The position numbers and the translations under genes were made by a program. Source: DATFRX01 sp035630615 (GTDB lineage Bacteria; Actinomycetota; Actinomycetes; Propionibacteriales; Nocardioidaceae). Taken from it: a stretch of DNA of 64,000 bases. Under the pieces are notes generated by a model. That model saw nothing but the letters and a program-made list of their open reading frames with translations. It did no database searches and was not told the origin of the DNA. The stretch is taken from positions 1 to 64,000 of the forward strand of contig DASQKI010000035.1 of assembly GCA_035630615.1 (NCBI GenBank), written 5' to 3'. This document shows positions 52,554 to 60,353 of this stretch, piece after piece. Each line of letters opens with the position of its first letter. The first letter of the stretch is position 1.

Positions 52554-53580
52554 CCCTCAGCCGCAGCCGCCGAGGTGGCGGGCGACGGCCCGGAAGACCG
52601 CGTTCCACTCCTCGCCGCCGTCGACGTACTCGAAGCCGTAGGTCGCCGGGTCGAGCGGATCGCCGTCGCCGGGTGACAGGTCGGCCGCCAGGGTGTGCGA
52701 CAGGCGTACGCCGGTCAGGCACTTGCCGGGCGGCACCGTGATCCGGTTGCCCTGGAATCCGACGGCCGAGTAGCCGTTTCGGGTCGCCCCGCTGCTGCGC
52801 GGTCGCGTCGTACGCCTGCGGATCGGCCTTGGCCTCGGTGTCGCGGTCGAAGAAGGCGCCGTTGACACCGTCGGGGATCGGATCGACGGCCAGTCGGACG
52901 ACGTTGCGGGTACCGGTCTCGAGCGTGTCCACGGTGTGGTCGAGTTCGCTCGTGACGATCTTGGTCGGCATGAACGTACCCGGATGCAGGCTGTTGACGG
53001 CGACCTCGCCGGCCGGCACCCGCTCGGACAGGTCGACGGTGTAGATGACCTGGGCGAGCTTGCTTTGTTGATAGGCCCGCCAGCCGTCGTAGTCGCGTGT
53101 CAGCATCACGTCGGCGAAGTCAATCGCCTGCTGGCCGAGGGAAGCGACGTTGCCGACGCGGGCCGGCGCGCTCTGACGTAGCAACGGGAGGAGGCGCTCG
53201 GTCAGGAGATATCCGGCGAGGTAGTTGACCGCGAACCGCAGCTCGTAGCCGTCGACGCTCAGCTGCCGCTCCCGGCCATCCGGCAGCCCGGCCCCGATGC
53301 CGGCGTTGTTGACCAGCACGTGCAGCTCGGCATGATCCCTTGCCACGTCGTCGGCGAGCGTCTCGACCTGGCTCAGGTTGGCCAGGTCGGCGAGGTAGAG
53401 CCGGACCCGGCCGTTGCCGGTGGCCCGTTTCAGCTCGTCGACGATCCGCTCGCCGCGCGTCGCGCTCCGACCGTGGACGAGAACGGTCGCGCCCCGGCCG
53501 GCGAGGTCATGCGCGACGCTGCGCCCGAGGCCGTCGGTCGCACCGGTGACCAGGGCCGTGGTGTGCTCGATCGATCGCAA
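52519..53580 (-). CDS. Short-chain dehydrogenase with an out-of-frame C-terminal tail
   Basis: 353 codons from TTG 53580, which has AAGGGA seven bases upstream. Residues 1-265 are a normal retinol-dehydrogenase-like SDR: LVTGATDGLGRSVAHDLAG, VNNAGIGAG, the serine in NVASLGQQ and YQQSKLAQ. After about 52790 the frame enters Arg/Pro-rich sequence (RRTPVAHPGGRPVTRRRRS), which is the wrong frame of another gene's 3' end. The natural SDR ending is lost by a deletion that fused two genes. The enzyme core could still fold. Confidence 0.7.
   Translation of the reverse strand: MRSIEHTTALVTGATDGLGRSVAHDLAGRGATVLVHGRSATRGERIVDELKRATGNGRVRLYLADLANLSQVETLADDVARDHAELHVLVNNAGIGAGLPDGRERQLSVDGYELRFAVNYLAGYLLTERLLPLLRQSAPARVGNVASLGQQAIDFADVMLTRDYDGWRAYQQSKLAQVIYTVDLSERVPAGEVAVNSLHPGTFMPTKIVTSELDHTVDTLETGTRNVVRLAVDPIPDGVNGAFFDRDTEAKADPQAYDATAQQRGDPKRLLGRRIPGQPDHGAARQVPDRRTPVAHPGGRPVTRRRRSARPGDLRLRVRRRRRGVERGLPGRRPPPRRLRLRVIGARPRSTTP
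52557..52790 (-). pseudogene. C-terminal fragment of an unknown protein fused behind the SDR
   Basis: In a frame different from the SDR the minus strand reads NGYSAVGFQGNRITVPPG, KCLTGVRLSHTLAADL and WNAVFRAVARHLGGCG, then stops at 52557, four bases beyond the zinc-ribbon stop. It has natural codon use and composition but no start. I do not recognise the family. Confidence 0.5.
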
Positions 53581-53742
53581 GGGCAGTCCCTTCGTCGGGT
53601 ACGGGGATGTGCTTCCAGCCGGGTACGGAACGCGGCGTCCATGCAGTGCCCACGGTTCCGAGGTCCGCCAGTACTAGGAACACCGTGCCCACGGCGACGA
53701 AAACCACTCGCCTCTCGCGTCGGGTGGTGGTGTCCTGGTCGG

Positions 53743-54735
53743 ATGGACATGACGTGGCTGGATCCCGATCGCCCGGATCCGCTCCTGACCGCGGGAGTCA
53801 CCGCGGTGCAGGAGGCAGCCCGCGCCGTGGACACGCCTCAGCTCCCGTCGATGACGACGTCCTGCATTACTGCCAACCTGCAACACGGGTGGGACGGCGA
53901 CGTTCCCATCGCCGCGGTCGCCTATGACGACGGACGCGTGTCCGCCGCCTTGTGGATCGACCTGCCGTACTGGGACAACACCCACGTCGGAGCGGTCGAG
54001 GTCGTCGTCGACCCGCTCGCCCGCCGACGAGGCTTCGGCCGGAAGCTCTTCGACGTCGGGATCGAGCGGGTGCGGGCGGAGGGCCGCAAGGTCGTGCTCT
54101 CGGAGGCCTTCGACGGCACGCCGGCCGAGATGTTCCTCGAGGTCATGGGCTTCGAACGCGCCTCGGTGGCTGTCATGCGGCGGCAGGATCTTGCGACGGC
54201 CGACTGGCCGCATCTGGACCGCCTCTACGCGGACGCCGAGGCGAAATCCGCCGACTACGAGCTCGTACGACTGACCGGCGAGACCCCGGCGCACCTGCTC
54301 GACGACGTCGGGCGCCTGGCGGAGTCGATCAACGACGCGCCGACCGACGACCTTGAGGTCGAGGACGAAGCCTTCCCGGCCGACCGGATCCGCAAGATGG
54401 ACCGCGCGCAGCTGGCCCGCGGGCGCCGGAGCTATCGGCTCCTCGCGCGGCATCGCTCGTCCGGCGAGCTCGCCGGCCACACCGTCGTCGCCGTCGAGAT
54501 CGAGCAGCCCTGGCTCGCGTGGCAGCTCGACACGGCCGTCGCCCGCGGTCACCGCGGCCACCGGCTCGGCCAGCTGCTCAAGATCGCGATGCTGCAGTGG
54601 ATGCGCGACGAGGAGCCTCAAGTGCGGAGCCTGAGCACGTGGAACGCCGAGTCAAACGCGCACATGGTCGCGATCAACGAGTTGATCGGCTACACCGCGA
54701 TCGGCCGCGCGGCCGAGTTCCAGCGCCGCCTCTGA
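53743..54735 (+). CDS. Two-domain GNAT acetyltransferase
   Basis: 330 residues. Domain one (about 1-150) has the acetyl-CoA loop VVVDPLARRRGFGRKLFD. Domain two (about 160-330) has ARGHRGHRLGQLLKIAMLQW and NAESNAHMVAINELIGY. The tandem-GNAT plan resembles mycothiol synthase and related actinobacterial N-acetyltransferases; the substrate is unknown. ATG 53743 and ATG 53749 are both possible starts; no strong ribosome site. Convergent with hppD through a 43-nt palindrome. Confidence 0.85.
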   Translation: MDMTWLDPDRPDPLLTAGVTAVQEAARAVDTPQLPSMTTSCITANLQHGWDGDVPIAAVAYDDGRVSAALWIDLPYWDNTHVGAVEVVVDPLARRRGFGRKLFDVGIERVRAEGRKVVLSEAFDGTPAEMFLEVMGFERASVAVMRRQDLATADWPHLDRLYADAEAKSADYELVRLTGETPAHLLDDVGRLAESINDAPTDDLEVEDEAFPADRIRKMDRAQLARGRRSYRLLARHRSSGELAGHTVVAVEIEQPWLAWQLDTAVARGHRGHRLGQLLKIAMLQWMRDEEPQVRSLSTWNAESNAHMVAINELIGYTAIGRAAEFQRRL

Positions 54736-54771
54736 CGAACCGCCGCAGTGGCGTTCCGCTCCATTGGCGGT

Positions 54772-54814
54772 AGCCAAATCGCGAAACACGCCGGGCGTGT
54801 TTCGCGATTTGGCT
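54772..54814. terminator. 21-bp perfect palindromic stem-loop between convergent genes
   Basis: AGCCAAATCGCGAAACACGC plus C pairs with its exact complement around a single central G. It serves both the GNAT gene and hppD. Confidence 0.8.
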
Positions 54815-54832
54815 CCCCCCACGGGTGCCAGG

Positions 54833-56032
54833 TCAGAGGTTGCCGCGTCGCTCCTGCTCGCGCTCGATCGCCTCGAAGAGAGCCTTGAAGTTGCCCTTGC
54901 CGAAGCCGAGCGAGCCGTGTCGCTCGATCAGCTCGTAAAACACCGTCGGCCGGTCGCCGAGCGGCTTGGTGAAGATCTGCAGCAGATAGCCGTCCTCGTC
55001 GCGGTCGACCAAGATGCCGCGAGCTTCGAGTTCCTCGATCGGCACCCGCACCTTGCCGATCCGGGCCCGCAGCTCCGGGTCGTGATAGTACGACTGCGGC
55101 GTCTTGAGAAACTCCACACCGTTGCGGCGCATGATGTCGACCGTGCGCAAGATGTCGTTGGTCGCGAGCGCGATGTGCTGGCAGCCAGCGCCGTCGTAAA
55201 ACTCGAGGTACTCGTCGATCTGCGACTTCTTCTTGCCGACGGCCGGCTCGTTGAGGGGGAACTTCACCCGGTGGTTGCCGTTGGCCACCACCTTGCTCAT
55301 CAGGGCCGAGTAGTCAGTCGCGATGTCGTCACCGACAAACTCCGCCATGTTGACGAAGCCCATGACGCGGTTGTAGAAGTCGACCCACTCGTCCATCTTG
55401 CCGAGCTCGACGTTGCCGACGCAGTGGTCGATGGCCTGGAAGAGCCGCTTCGGATGGCCATCGGGCCGCGTCACCCTCGTCTCGGCCGCGACGAAGCCGG
55501 GCAGGTACGGGCCGTCGTATCTCGAGCGGTCGACGAGAGTGTGCCGCGTCTCGCCGTACGTCGCGATCGCGGCCATCCGTACCGTGCCGTGCTCGTCGGA
55601 CTCGTCGTGCGGCTCGTCGAGGATCGTGGCGCCCTGGGCCTCGGCGTGGGCGACGCACTTGTCGACGTCGACAACCTCCAACGCCAGATCGACGACGCCG
55701 TCGCCGTGCTTGCGGTGGTGGTCCAAGAGCGGGCTGTCCGTCGCCACACCGCCGGTGAAGACGAACCGGGCCGAGCCGGCGCGCAGCACGTAAGCTTTGC
55801 GCTCCCGCAGGCCCGTCTCGGGACCGGAGTATGCGACCAGGTCCATGCCGAAGGCGTGCTGGTAGAGGTGCGCTGTCTGGGTGGCGTTGCCGACCACGAA
55901 GACGATGGCGTCCATCGCCTTGACGGGGAACGGATCCTTGGACTCGTCGTACTCGACCAGGCCGACGAGCTGCTTGAGCTGGTCGAGCGAGAGCTCGGCC
56001 TGTTGCTCCTCCGGGGTCAACGTCTCGGTCAT
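54833..56032 (-). CDS. hppD: 4-hydroxyphenylpyruvate dioxygenase
   Basis: 399 residues. It converts 4-hydroxyphenylpyruvate to homogentisate using non-haem iron. The iron ligands are His in QAIDHCVGNVELG, His in GCQHIALATNDI and Glu in TVFYELIERHG. Other landmarks are YHDPELRARIG, DGYLLQIFTKPLGDRPT and GFGKGNFKALFEAIE. ATG 56032 follows GGAGGAGG. Divergent from an Lrp-type gene that probably controls it; its product feeds HmgA at 7939. Confidence 0.96.
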   Translation of the reverse strand: MTETLTPEEQQAELSLDQLKQLVGLVEYDESKDPFPVKAMDAIVFVVGNATQTAHLYQHAFGMDLVAYSGPETGLRERKAYVLRAGSARFVFTGGVATDSPLLDHHRKHGDGVVDLALEVVDVDKCVAHAEAQGATILDEPHDESDEHGTVRMAAIATYGETRHTLVDRSRYDGPYLPGFVAAETRVTRPDGHPKRLFQAIDHCVGNVELGKMDEWVDFYNRVMGFVNMAEFVGDDIATDYSALMSKVVANGNHRVKFPLNEPAVGKKKSQIDEYLEFYDGAGCQHIALATNDILRTVDIMRRNGVEFLKTPQSYYHDPELRARIGKVRVPIEELEARGILVDRDEDGYLLQIFTKPLGDRPTVFYELIERHGSLGFGKGNFKALFEAIEREQERRGNL

Positions 56033-56088
56033 AGCGGCGCCTCCTCCGTGCACGACTGTTGACCGAAGCATCGCCTGAGCCGACAGAC

Positions 56089-56118
56089 TGTGCAATAGAT
56101 GGCAAGATGAGTGTGCAA
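56089..56118. promoter_or_regulatory. Direct TGTGCAA repeats in the hppD-lrp divergent region
   Basis: TGTGCAA occurs at 56089 and 56112, 23 bp (about two helical turns) apart, with related TTGTCCA and GGCAAGA nearby. This phasing fits Lrp/AsnC octamer binding. Confidence 0.5.
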
Positions 56119-56186
56119 CTTGTCCAATCGATGTCGAGCCGCAGCGGTCCGGCGCAGCAAGTTGCCCACGACCGGAGGGGAGTCCG

Positions 56187-56666
56187 ATGGCCCAATCCAT
56201 CGACGCGCTCGACTCGACGATCATGCGGCTGTTCGCGGCCGAGCCACGGATCGGCGTGCTCGAGGCGTCTCGCCGGCTCGGCGTTGCCCGCGGCACCGTA
56301 CAGTCGCGGCTCAACCGGCTGGCTGCCGACGGCGTGATCCGCGGCTGGGGTCCGGACGTCGACCCGGCCGCACTCGGCTATCCGGTCACCGGGTTCTTGA
56401 CGCTCGAGATCCGCCAGGGCGTCGGCCACGACACCATCTCGGCCCACCTGCAGTCGATCCCCGAGGTGCTCGAGGTCTTCACCATCACCGGCGCGGGCGA
56501 CCTCTGGTGCCGTTGCGTCGCCGGCTCCAACGCCGACCTGCAGCGCGTGATCGACGCGGTCGTCGCCGTCGAGGGCATCGTGCGCACCTCGACCGTGATC
56601 GCGCTCGCCACCCAGATCCCCTATCGCACCGTGCCACTGCTTCGGGCCGCCGTCGAGTCGGAGTGA
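56187..56666 (+). CDS. Lrp/AsnC family transcriptional regulator
   Basis: 159 residues. Helix-turn-helix at about 5-55: IDALDSTIMRLFAAEPRIGV, ARGTVQSRLNRLAADGVIRG. The RAM ligand-binding domain follows: GFLTLEIRQG, VLEVFTITGAGDLWCRCVAG. A strong site, GGAGGGGAG, precedes ATG 56187. Divergent from hppD; probably senses tyrosine, phenylalanine or an aromatic oxoacid and controls that gene. Confidence 0.92.
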   Translation: MAQSIDALDSTIMRLFAAEPRIGVLEASRRLGVARGTVQSRLNRLAADGVIRGWGPDVDPAALGYPVTGFLTLEIRQGVGHDTISAHLQSIPEVLEVFTITGAGDLWCRCVAGSNADLQRVIDAVVAVEGIVRTSTVIALATQIPYRTVPLLRAAVESE

Positions 56667-56683
56667 GTGGCGGGCGGCTTCTT

Positions 56684-56734
56684 GGTCCGGGGTGGCCCCG
56701 GTCCAATAGGTTCGTACCGGGGCCACCCCGGGCC
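56684..56734. terminator. 19-bp stem-loop between the lrp and iclR stops
   Basis: GGTCCGGGGTGGCCCCGGT (56684-56702) pairs with 56716-56734 with one mismatch, 13-nt loop. Confidence 0.75.
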
Positions 56735-56736
56735 GA

Positions 56737-57372
56737 TCACGCGAGGCGCCCGGCGATGTCCGAAGCGGCTCGCACCACGCGTACTCCCACGGCGTCGACG
56801 TCCAACTCCCCCAGCGCCACGACGCCGACCGAACACTCCAGCCCGGGAACTCCTCGCACCGGCGCCGCCAGTCCACTGGCGCCGGGCTGGAGCTCGTCAC
56901 GGGTCACGACATAGGGCGCGGCCTGGCCGTTTCGGCCCAGGAGGATCGCTCGCCCGGCCGCGCCCCGATCGAGCGGGTGTCGGGTGCCGACCCGATAGGC
57001 GACGTGATAGTCGGTCCACGAGGGTTCGACGACCGAAATCGCCAGCGCCTCGTCGCCCTCGGCGATCGTGAGATGCGCGGTCGCGCCGACGTCCTCGGCC
57101 AACCGGCGCAGGACCGGCCGAGCCTGGTCGCGCAGCAGCGGCTCGATCGCTCGCGCGAGGTCGATGACGCCGATCCCGATCGATACCCGGCTCTGATCGT
57201 CACGGCGGGCGAGGCCAAACTCGACCAGGGTCGACACCAATCGATAGGCGACCGTCCGGTTGACCTCGACCCGCTGGGCGAGCTCCGTCATGGTCAACCC
57301 GCGCGGCTCGCTCGCGAGCAGCTGGAGCACCCGTAGTCCACGGGCCAGCGTCTGCGAGGTCTCGGCAGGCAT
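56737..57372 (-). CDS. IclR family transcriptional regulator
   Basis: 211 residues, about 40 shorter than usual at the C-terminus. The winged helix at about 5-70 reads LARGLRVLQLLASEPRGLTM, TELAQRVEVNRTVAYRLVST. The effector domain has RLAEDVGATAHLTIAEGDEA and GTRHPLDRGAAGRAIL, and ends with GLECSVGVVAL. Near the tyrosine genes, it may respond to an aromatic acid. ATG 57372 is 6 nt after TACGTT. Confidence 0.9.
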   Translation of the reverse strand: MPAETSQTLARGLRVLQLLASEPRGLTMTELAQRVEVNRTVAYRLVSTLVEFGLARRDDQSRVSIGIGVIDLARAIEPLLRDQARPVLRRLAEDVGATAHLTIAEGDEALAISVVEPSWTDYHVAYRVGTRHPLDRGAAGRAILLGRNGQAAPYVVTRDELQPGASGLAAPVRGVPGLECSVGVVALGELDVDAVGVRVVRAASDIAGRLA

Positions 57373-57378
57373 GTCGCC

Positions 57379-57384
57379 AACGTA
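57379..57384 (-). promoter_or_regulatory. -10 element TACGTT, leaderless promoter of the iclR gene
   Basis: On the minus strand TACGTT is followed by GGCGAC and ATG 57372; no ribosome site. Confidence 0.55.
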
Positions 57385-57437
57385 GCGTTCGCCGACAACG
57401 GACCGGTTTCAACGCAGTCAAGCTCTGAACCAAGACA

Positions 57438-57481
57438 GCGGCCCGGCCGCGAGGCTGACTTGCCCCGCGACCAGGCCGCTG
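57438..57481 (-). terminator. Imperfect GC-rich hairpin after the M43 gene
   Basis: AGCGGCC (57438) pairs with GGCCGCT (57475-57481), with further pairing inside (CGCG/CGCG). Placed 26 nt after the protease stop. Confidence 0.4.
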
Positions 57482-57507
57482 ATTTGGCGTTGGACGTGCG
57501 TGCTGAC

Positions 57508-58479
57508 TCAGCTGCGGTAGGCCCGCCAATGCAGGATCATCCGCTCGTTTTGCCCTCTGGTGAACATGTTCATGCAGTGGTCGGCCGAGTAGTCCATGAA
57601 GTTGTGGATCGGGTCCAGGCCGTCCTTGGCCGAGCAGCTGTCACGGCCCTGGTGGCACTGGTATTCGGGGCCCTGTTCGGCCGCGGTGTCGGTGACCCTG
57701 TCGTTCAAGGCGCTACAGCCGCCCTGGAACGTGTGGTAGAGACCGAGCCAGTGGCCGACCTCGTGCGGCACGGTGTCGCCCTTGTTGTACGGCGCGGCCG
57801 AGCCACCCAACAGCGAGTCCTGGTTGATCACGACGCCGTCCATCTTCTTGTGGTTGGCGTACCACTGCGGGAAGGTCGCCCAACCCAGCAGCCCGCCACC
57901 GAGCTTGCCGAGGTAGACGTTGAGCGTCCGCGCGTTACCCACACGGAGGGCGCGCTTCATGTTCCGCTCTGACTTGGTGCCGTAGCCGATGTGGTACCAG
58001 TGGCGGTTGACGGTCCAGTCCATGCTGTCGAGGCGGAACCGGAATTTGGTGTTGGCGGCGGCGCGACTCTGGACTCCCCGGTAGGCGCCGTTGAGGATGT
58101 CGACCATCCGCCGGATCCTCTTCGGCCCGACGCCACCGCCGCTCTTGCGAGGCTTGATGGAGTGCACGGCGACCTTGATGATGATCGGCTTGCTGTCGGC
58201 GCGGGCCTCGAGCAGGCCCGGGTCGCGAGCGATCCGCGCTTGCAGGTCGGCCTCCATGGCCTGGACCTGACGGCCGGTCAGCTCCGGCTCGTCGCGTACG
58301 TGCTCACTGTCCGTCCGAGCCGCGCCTTCGACCTTGACACAGGACGCCGAGCTGCCGACCTCGTCGACCGGCATCGCCTGCGCCGTGCCCGGCATCGATG
58401 CGACTCCCGTACCGAGGGCGACGGCGCCGAGACCGGCCACCGTCATCCGTCGGATCTTGCTTGCTTTCGTCTGCGTCAC
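57508..58479 (-). CDS. Secreted M43 (pappalysin-type) zinc metalloprotease
   Basis: 323 residues. Signal peptide (RRMTVAGLGAVALGTGVA, cleavage near AQAMP). The zinc site is TVPHEVGHWLGLYHTF, HExxHxxGxxH, and the Met-turn is NFMDYSADHCM. Six or more Cys in the mature part (GGCSALND, YQCHQGRDSC, HCMNM) suggest disulfides. GTG 58479 is preceded by GAAGGGA. Extracellular protein digestion is likely. Confidence 0.92.
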   Translation of the reverse strand: MTQTKASKIRRMTVAGLGAVALGTGVASMPGTAQAMPVDEVGSSASCVKVEGAARTDSEHVRDEPELTGRQVQAMEADLQARIARDPGLLEARADSKPIIIKVAVHSIKPRKSGGGVGPKRIRRMVDILNGAYRGVQSRAAANTKFRFRLDSMDWTVNRHWYHIGYGTKSERNMKRALRVGNARTLNVYLGKLGGGLLGWATFPQWYANHKKMDGVVINQDSLLGGSAAPYNKGDTVPHEVGHWLGLYHTFQGGCSALNDRVTDTAAEQGPEYQCHQGRDSCSAKDGLDPIHNFMDYSADHCMNMFTRGQNERMILHWRAYRS

Positions 58480-58571
58480 GTTGTCCCTTCCTTGGCCCCA
58501 TGAAGGAGCTCGTGTCGATGTCCCCCGAGGGGACAGGTTTCGCGGACCTTCCATCGGCTTGCGGGCGAGGT

Positions 58572-58838
58572 TCAGTCCTCGTCGCCACCGTCGTCGCCAG
58601 GTCGCATCTTCGACCAGATCTCCTTGCACTCCGGACACACCGGATAGCGCTTCGGATCGCGACTCGGCACCCACACCTTCCCACACAGGGCGATCACTGG
58701 AGTGCCTTCGACCATCGCGGCGGTCAGCTTGTCCTTCGACACGTAATGCGAGAAGCGCTCATGGTCGCCGTCGTCGGTGACCGGCTGAGTGCGACGATCC
58801 TCGACCGTCTGTGTGCCGGGGCTGCGCATGATGCCCAT
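58572..58838 (-). CDS. DUF3039 family protein
   Basis: 88 residues. The actinobacterial DUF3039 pattern is complete: HERFSHYVSKDKLTAAMVEG, TPVIALCGKVWVPSRDP, YPVCPECKEIW. Cys in ALCGK and the CPEC pair probably bind zinc. ATG 58838 is 7 nt after TAGACT, which decides this start over ATG 58829. Function unknown; divergent from the HhH-GPD glycosylase gene. Confidence 0.88.
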   Translation of the reverse strand: MGIMRSPGTQTVEDRRTQPVTDDGDHERFSHYVSKDKLTAAMVEGTPVIALCGKVWVPSRDPKRYPVCPECKEIWSKMRPGDDGGDED

Positions 58839-58845
58839 TTGCCGA

Positions 58846-58851
58846 AGTCTA
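58846..58851 (-). promoter_or_regulatory. -10 element TAGACT, leaderless promoter of the DUF3039 gene
   Basis: On the minus strand TAGACT is followed by TCGGCAA and ATG 58838. Confidence 0.55.
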
Positions 58852-58953
58852 GACAGGCGACCCGCCCCCGTCACTGCCGCGACCACCTCCGCGACGGCGA
58901 CCGCCTCGCCTTCGCCCGAGCCACCCAGCCGTTCGTTCTGTAAGGATGGCGTC

Positions 58954-59526
58954 ATGACGTTGTGGCTGACGACCGACGACGCGGCGAACCGCCTCCTGCA
59001 TTCCGATCCCTTCGCCCTGCTCGTCGGCATGACCCTGGATCAGCAATACCCGATGGAGGCGGCCTTTGCCGGGCCGCAAAAGATCGCCGGCCGGATGGGC
59101 GGATTCGACATCCGCAAGATCGCCGAGGCCGACACCGCCGAGTTTGAGGAGCTGTGCGCGACTCCGCCGGCGATCCATCGGTACGGCCGCTCGATGGCCC
59201 GTCGCGTGCAGGCGCTGGCGCGGACGATCATCGAGGACTACGACGGCGACACCGCCGCGATCTGGACCCGAGACAAGCCCAGCGCGGCCGAGGTCTTCCG
59301 CCGACTCAAGGCCCTCCCCGGTTGGGGCGACCAGAAGTGCAAGATCTTCATCGCCCTGCTGGGCAAGCAGCTCGATGTGCAGCCGTACGGCTGGCGCAAG
59401 GCCGCCGGTGACTACGGCAAGGCCAACTCACGTCGATCGATCGCCGACGTGACCGGGCCCGACACGCTCCAAGAGGTGCGCTCCTTCAAGAAGGCACAAA
59501 AGGCCGCCGCCAAGCAGAAGGCCTGA
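58954..59526 (+). CDS. HhH-GPD-type base excision repair protein
   Basis: 190 residues. The protein is of the small actinobacterial HhH-GPD family: FALLVGMTLDQQYPMEAAFA, the helix-hairpin-helix LKALPGWGDQKCKIFIALLG and a basic C-terminus (FKKAQKAAAKQKA). The catalytic aspartate of classical glycosylases is not obvious in QPYGWRKAAGDYGK, although D in AGDYG is close to the expected place. AAGGA lies eight bases before ATG 58954. Confidence 0.85.
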   Translation: MTLWLTTDDAANRLLHSDPFALLVGMTLDQQYPMEAAFAGPQKIAGRMGGFDIRKIAEADTAEFEELCATPPAIHRYGRSMARRVQALARTIIEDYDGDTAAIWTRDKPSAAEVFRRLKALPGWGDQKCKIFIALLGKQLDVQPYGWRKAAGDYGKANSRRSIADVTGPDTLQEVRSFKKAQKAAAKQKA

Positions 59527-59581
59527 CCCTCAGTCGAACGGGTCGACGAATGCCGATCGATCTTGGGGGTACAGCCCAGGC

Positions 59582-59803
59582 ATGACCGACCCTCGAATCG
59601 ACGCGACCACTGGCGGCACGAACCGCTGGACCAAAGAGCCGCCGACGCCCGGAGAGGACCCGCGCGAGATCGACCAGGAGCGGGCCGACCCCGACCTCGC
59701 CGAACACGAGCAGGCGCATCGGCAGGTCACCCACGCCGAGCAGGAGACCGGATCCGAGATGGGCACCTCGTCGACGACGTACGACGCGACCGACAGCCGC
59801 TAG
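59582..59803 (+). CDS. Small hydrophilic protein, unknown
   Basis: 73 residues, strongly charged, probably disordered: RWTKEPPTPGEDPREIDQE and HEQAHRQVTHAEQETG. No signal or membrane segment. TACAGC, a near match to TANNNT, ends 6 nt before the ATG. Similar short Glu/Asp/Gln-rich proteins are common in actinobacteria, so I accept it as a gene. Confidence 0.55.
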   Translation: MTDPRIDATTGGTNRWTKEPPTPGEDPREIDQERADPDLAEHEQAHRQVTHAEQETGSEMGTSSTTYDATDSR

Positions 59804-59815
59804 ATCCCCGCCACA

Positions 59816-59859
59816 AGTGACGGATCGCCGCACCACAAGTGACGGATCGGCGTCCAAGC
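59816..59859. repeat. 22-nt repeats, two units
   Basis: AGTGACGGATCGCCGCACCA plus CA at 59816, and a second unit at 59838 that diverges after GGCG. Same family as the arrays at 3863, 17992, 38866 and 39421. It lies between two convergent genes. Confidence 0.85.
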
Positions 59860-59864
59860 ACGGG

Positions 59865-60256
59865 TCAGCCGTCGGTGACCCAGTCCATGTGGTCGATCCA
59901 GTGCTCGAGCAGTGCCTCTCGTACCGCTTGCCGAGCGCCGCAGCCGCGTCCGCGCGATGCACGCAAGCCTCGCCGAACAGCCGACGCGACCAGAACGGTA
60001 CGCCTGCGGCGCCGCCGGACGGATCCCACACCGGTGTGTCATCGGCGACCGATTCGAACGCCTGGCTCGCCTCGGCCATTCGCTCCCCCACGAGCATTGC
60101 CACCATCCGCTGCGTCCCGCCGACATGGTCGACAAGATCGGCCAGCGTCCACTTCGGACACGTCGGCACCGGGGCCGCCGCATCCGTGCCATCCACCCAA
60201 TCGGCGAACGTGCTCGTCTGTTCGACAACAGCGTTCAAATACGCGGACGTGTCCAT
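59865..60256 (-). pseudogene. Maleylpyruvate-isomerase/DinB-fold family protein, frameshifted near the end
   Basis: From ATG 60256 the frame reads LNAVVEQTSTFADWVDGT, PTCPKWTLADLVDHVGGTQR and RRLFGEACVHRADAAAAL, the mycothiol-dependent maleylpyruvate isomerase N-terminal family with its metal histidines. Near 59915 a one-base deficit moves the natural ending ALLEHWIDHMDWVTDG, stop at 59865, into another frame. The unshifted frame would run on through the repeats. Possibly also a small deletion, as the protein is shorter than relatives. Confidence 0.65.
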
Positions 60257-60318
60257 CGCTGCACCTCCAAGCCGGATCCCACCACGAGGACCCTGCCAGA
60301 ATCTTGACGTGGGAGAAG

Positions 60319-60347
60319 TTGACGCCATCGAACATGTGTTCGATGAT
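60319..60347 (+). promoter_or_regulatory. SOS promoter with a perfect LexA box
   Basis: TTGACG (60319-60324), a 17-nt spacer and GATGAT (60342-60347) form the promoter. TCGAAC-ATGT-GTTCGA (60328-60343), the actinobacterial LexA site, fills the spacer. The -10 ends 6 nt before ATG 60354, so the imuA' mRNA is probably leaderless. Confidence 0.85.
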
Positions 60348-60353
60348 GGGGAG

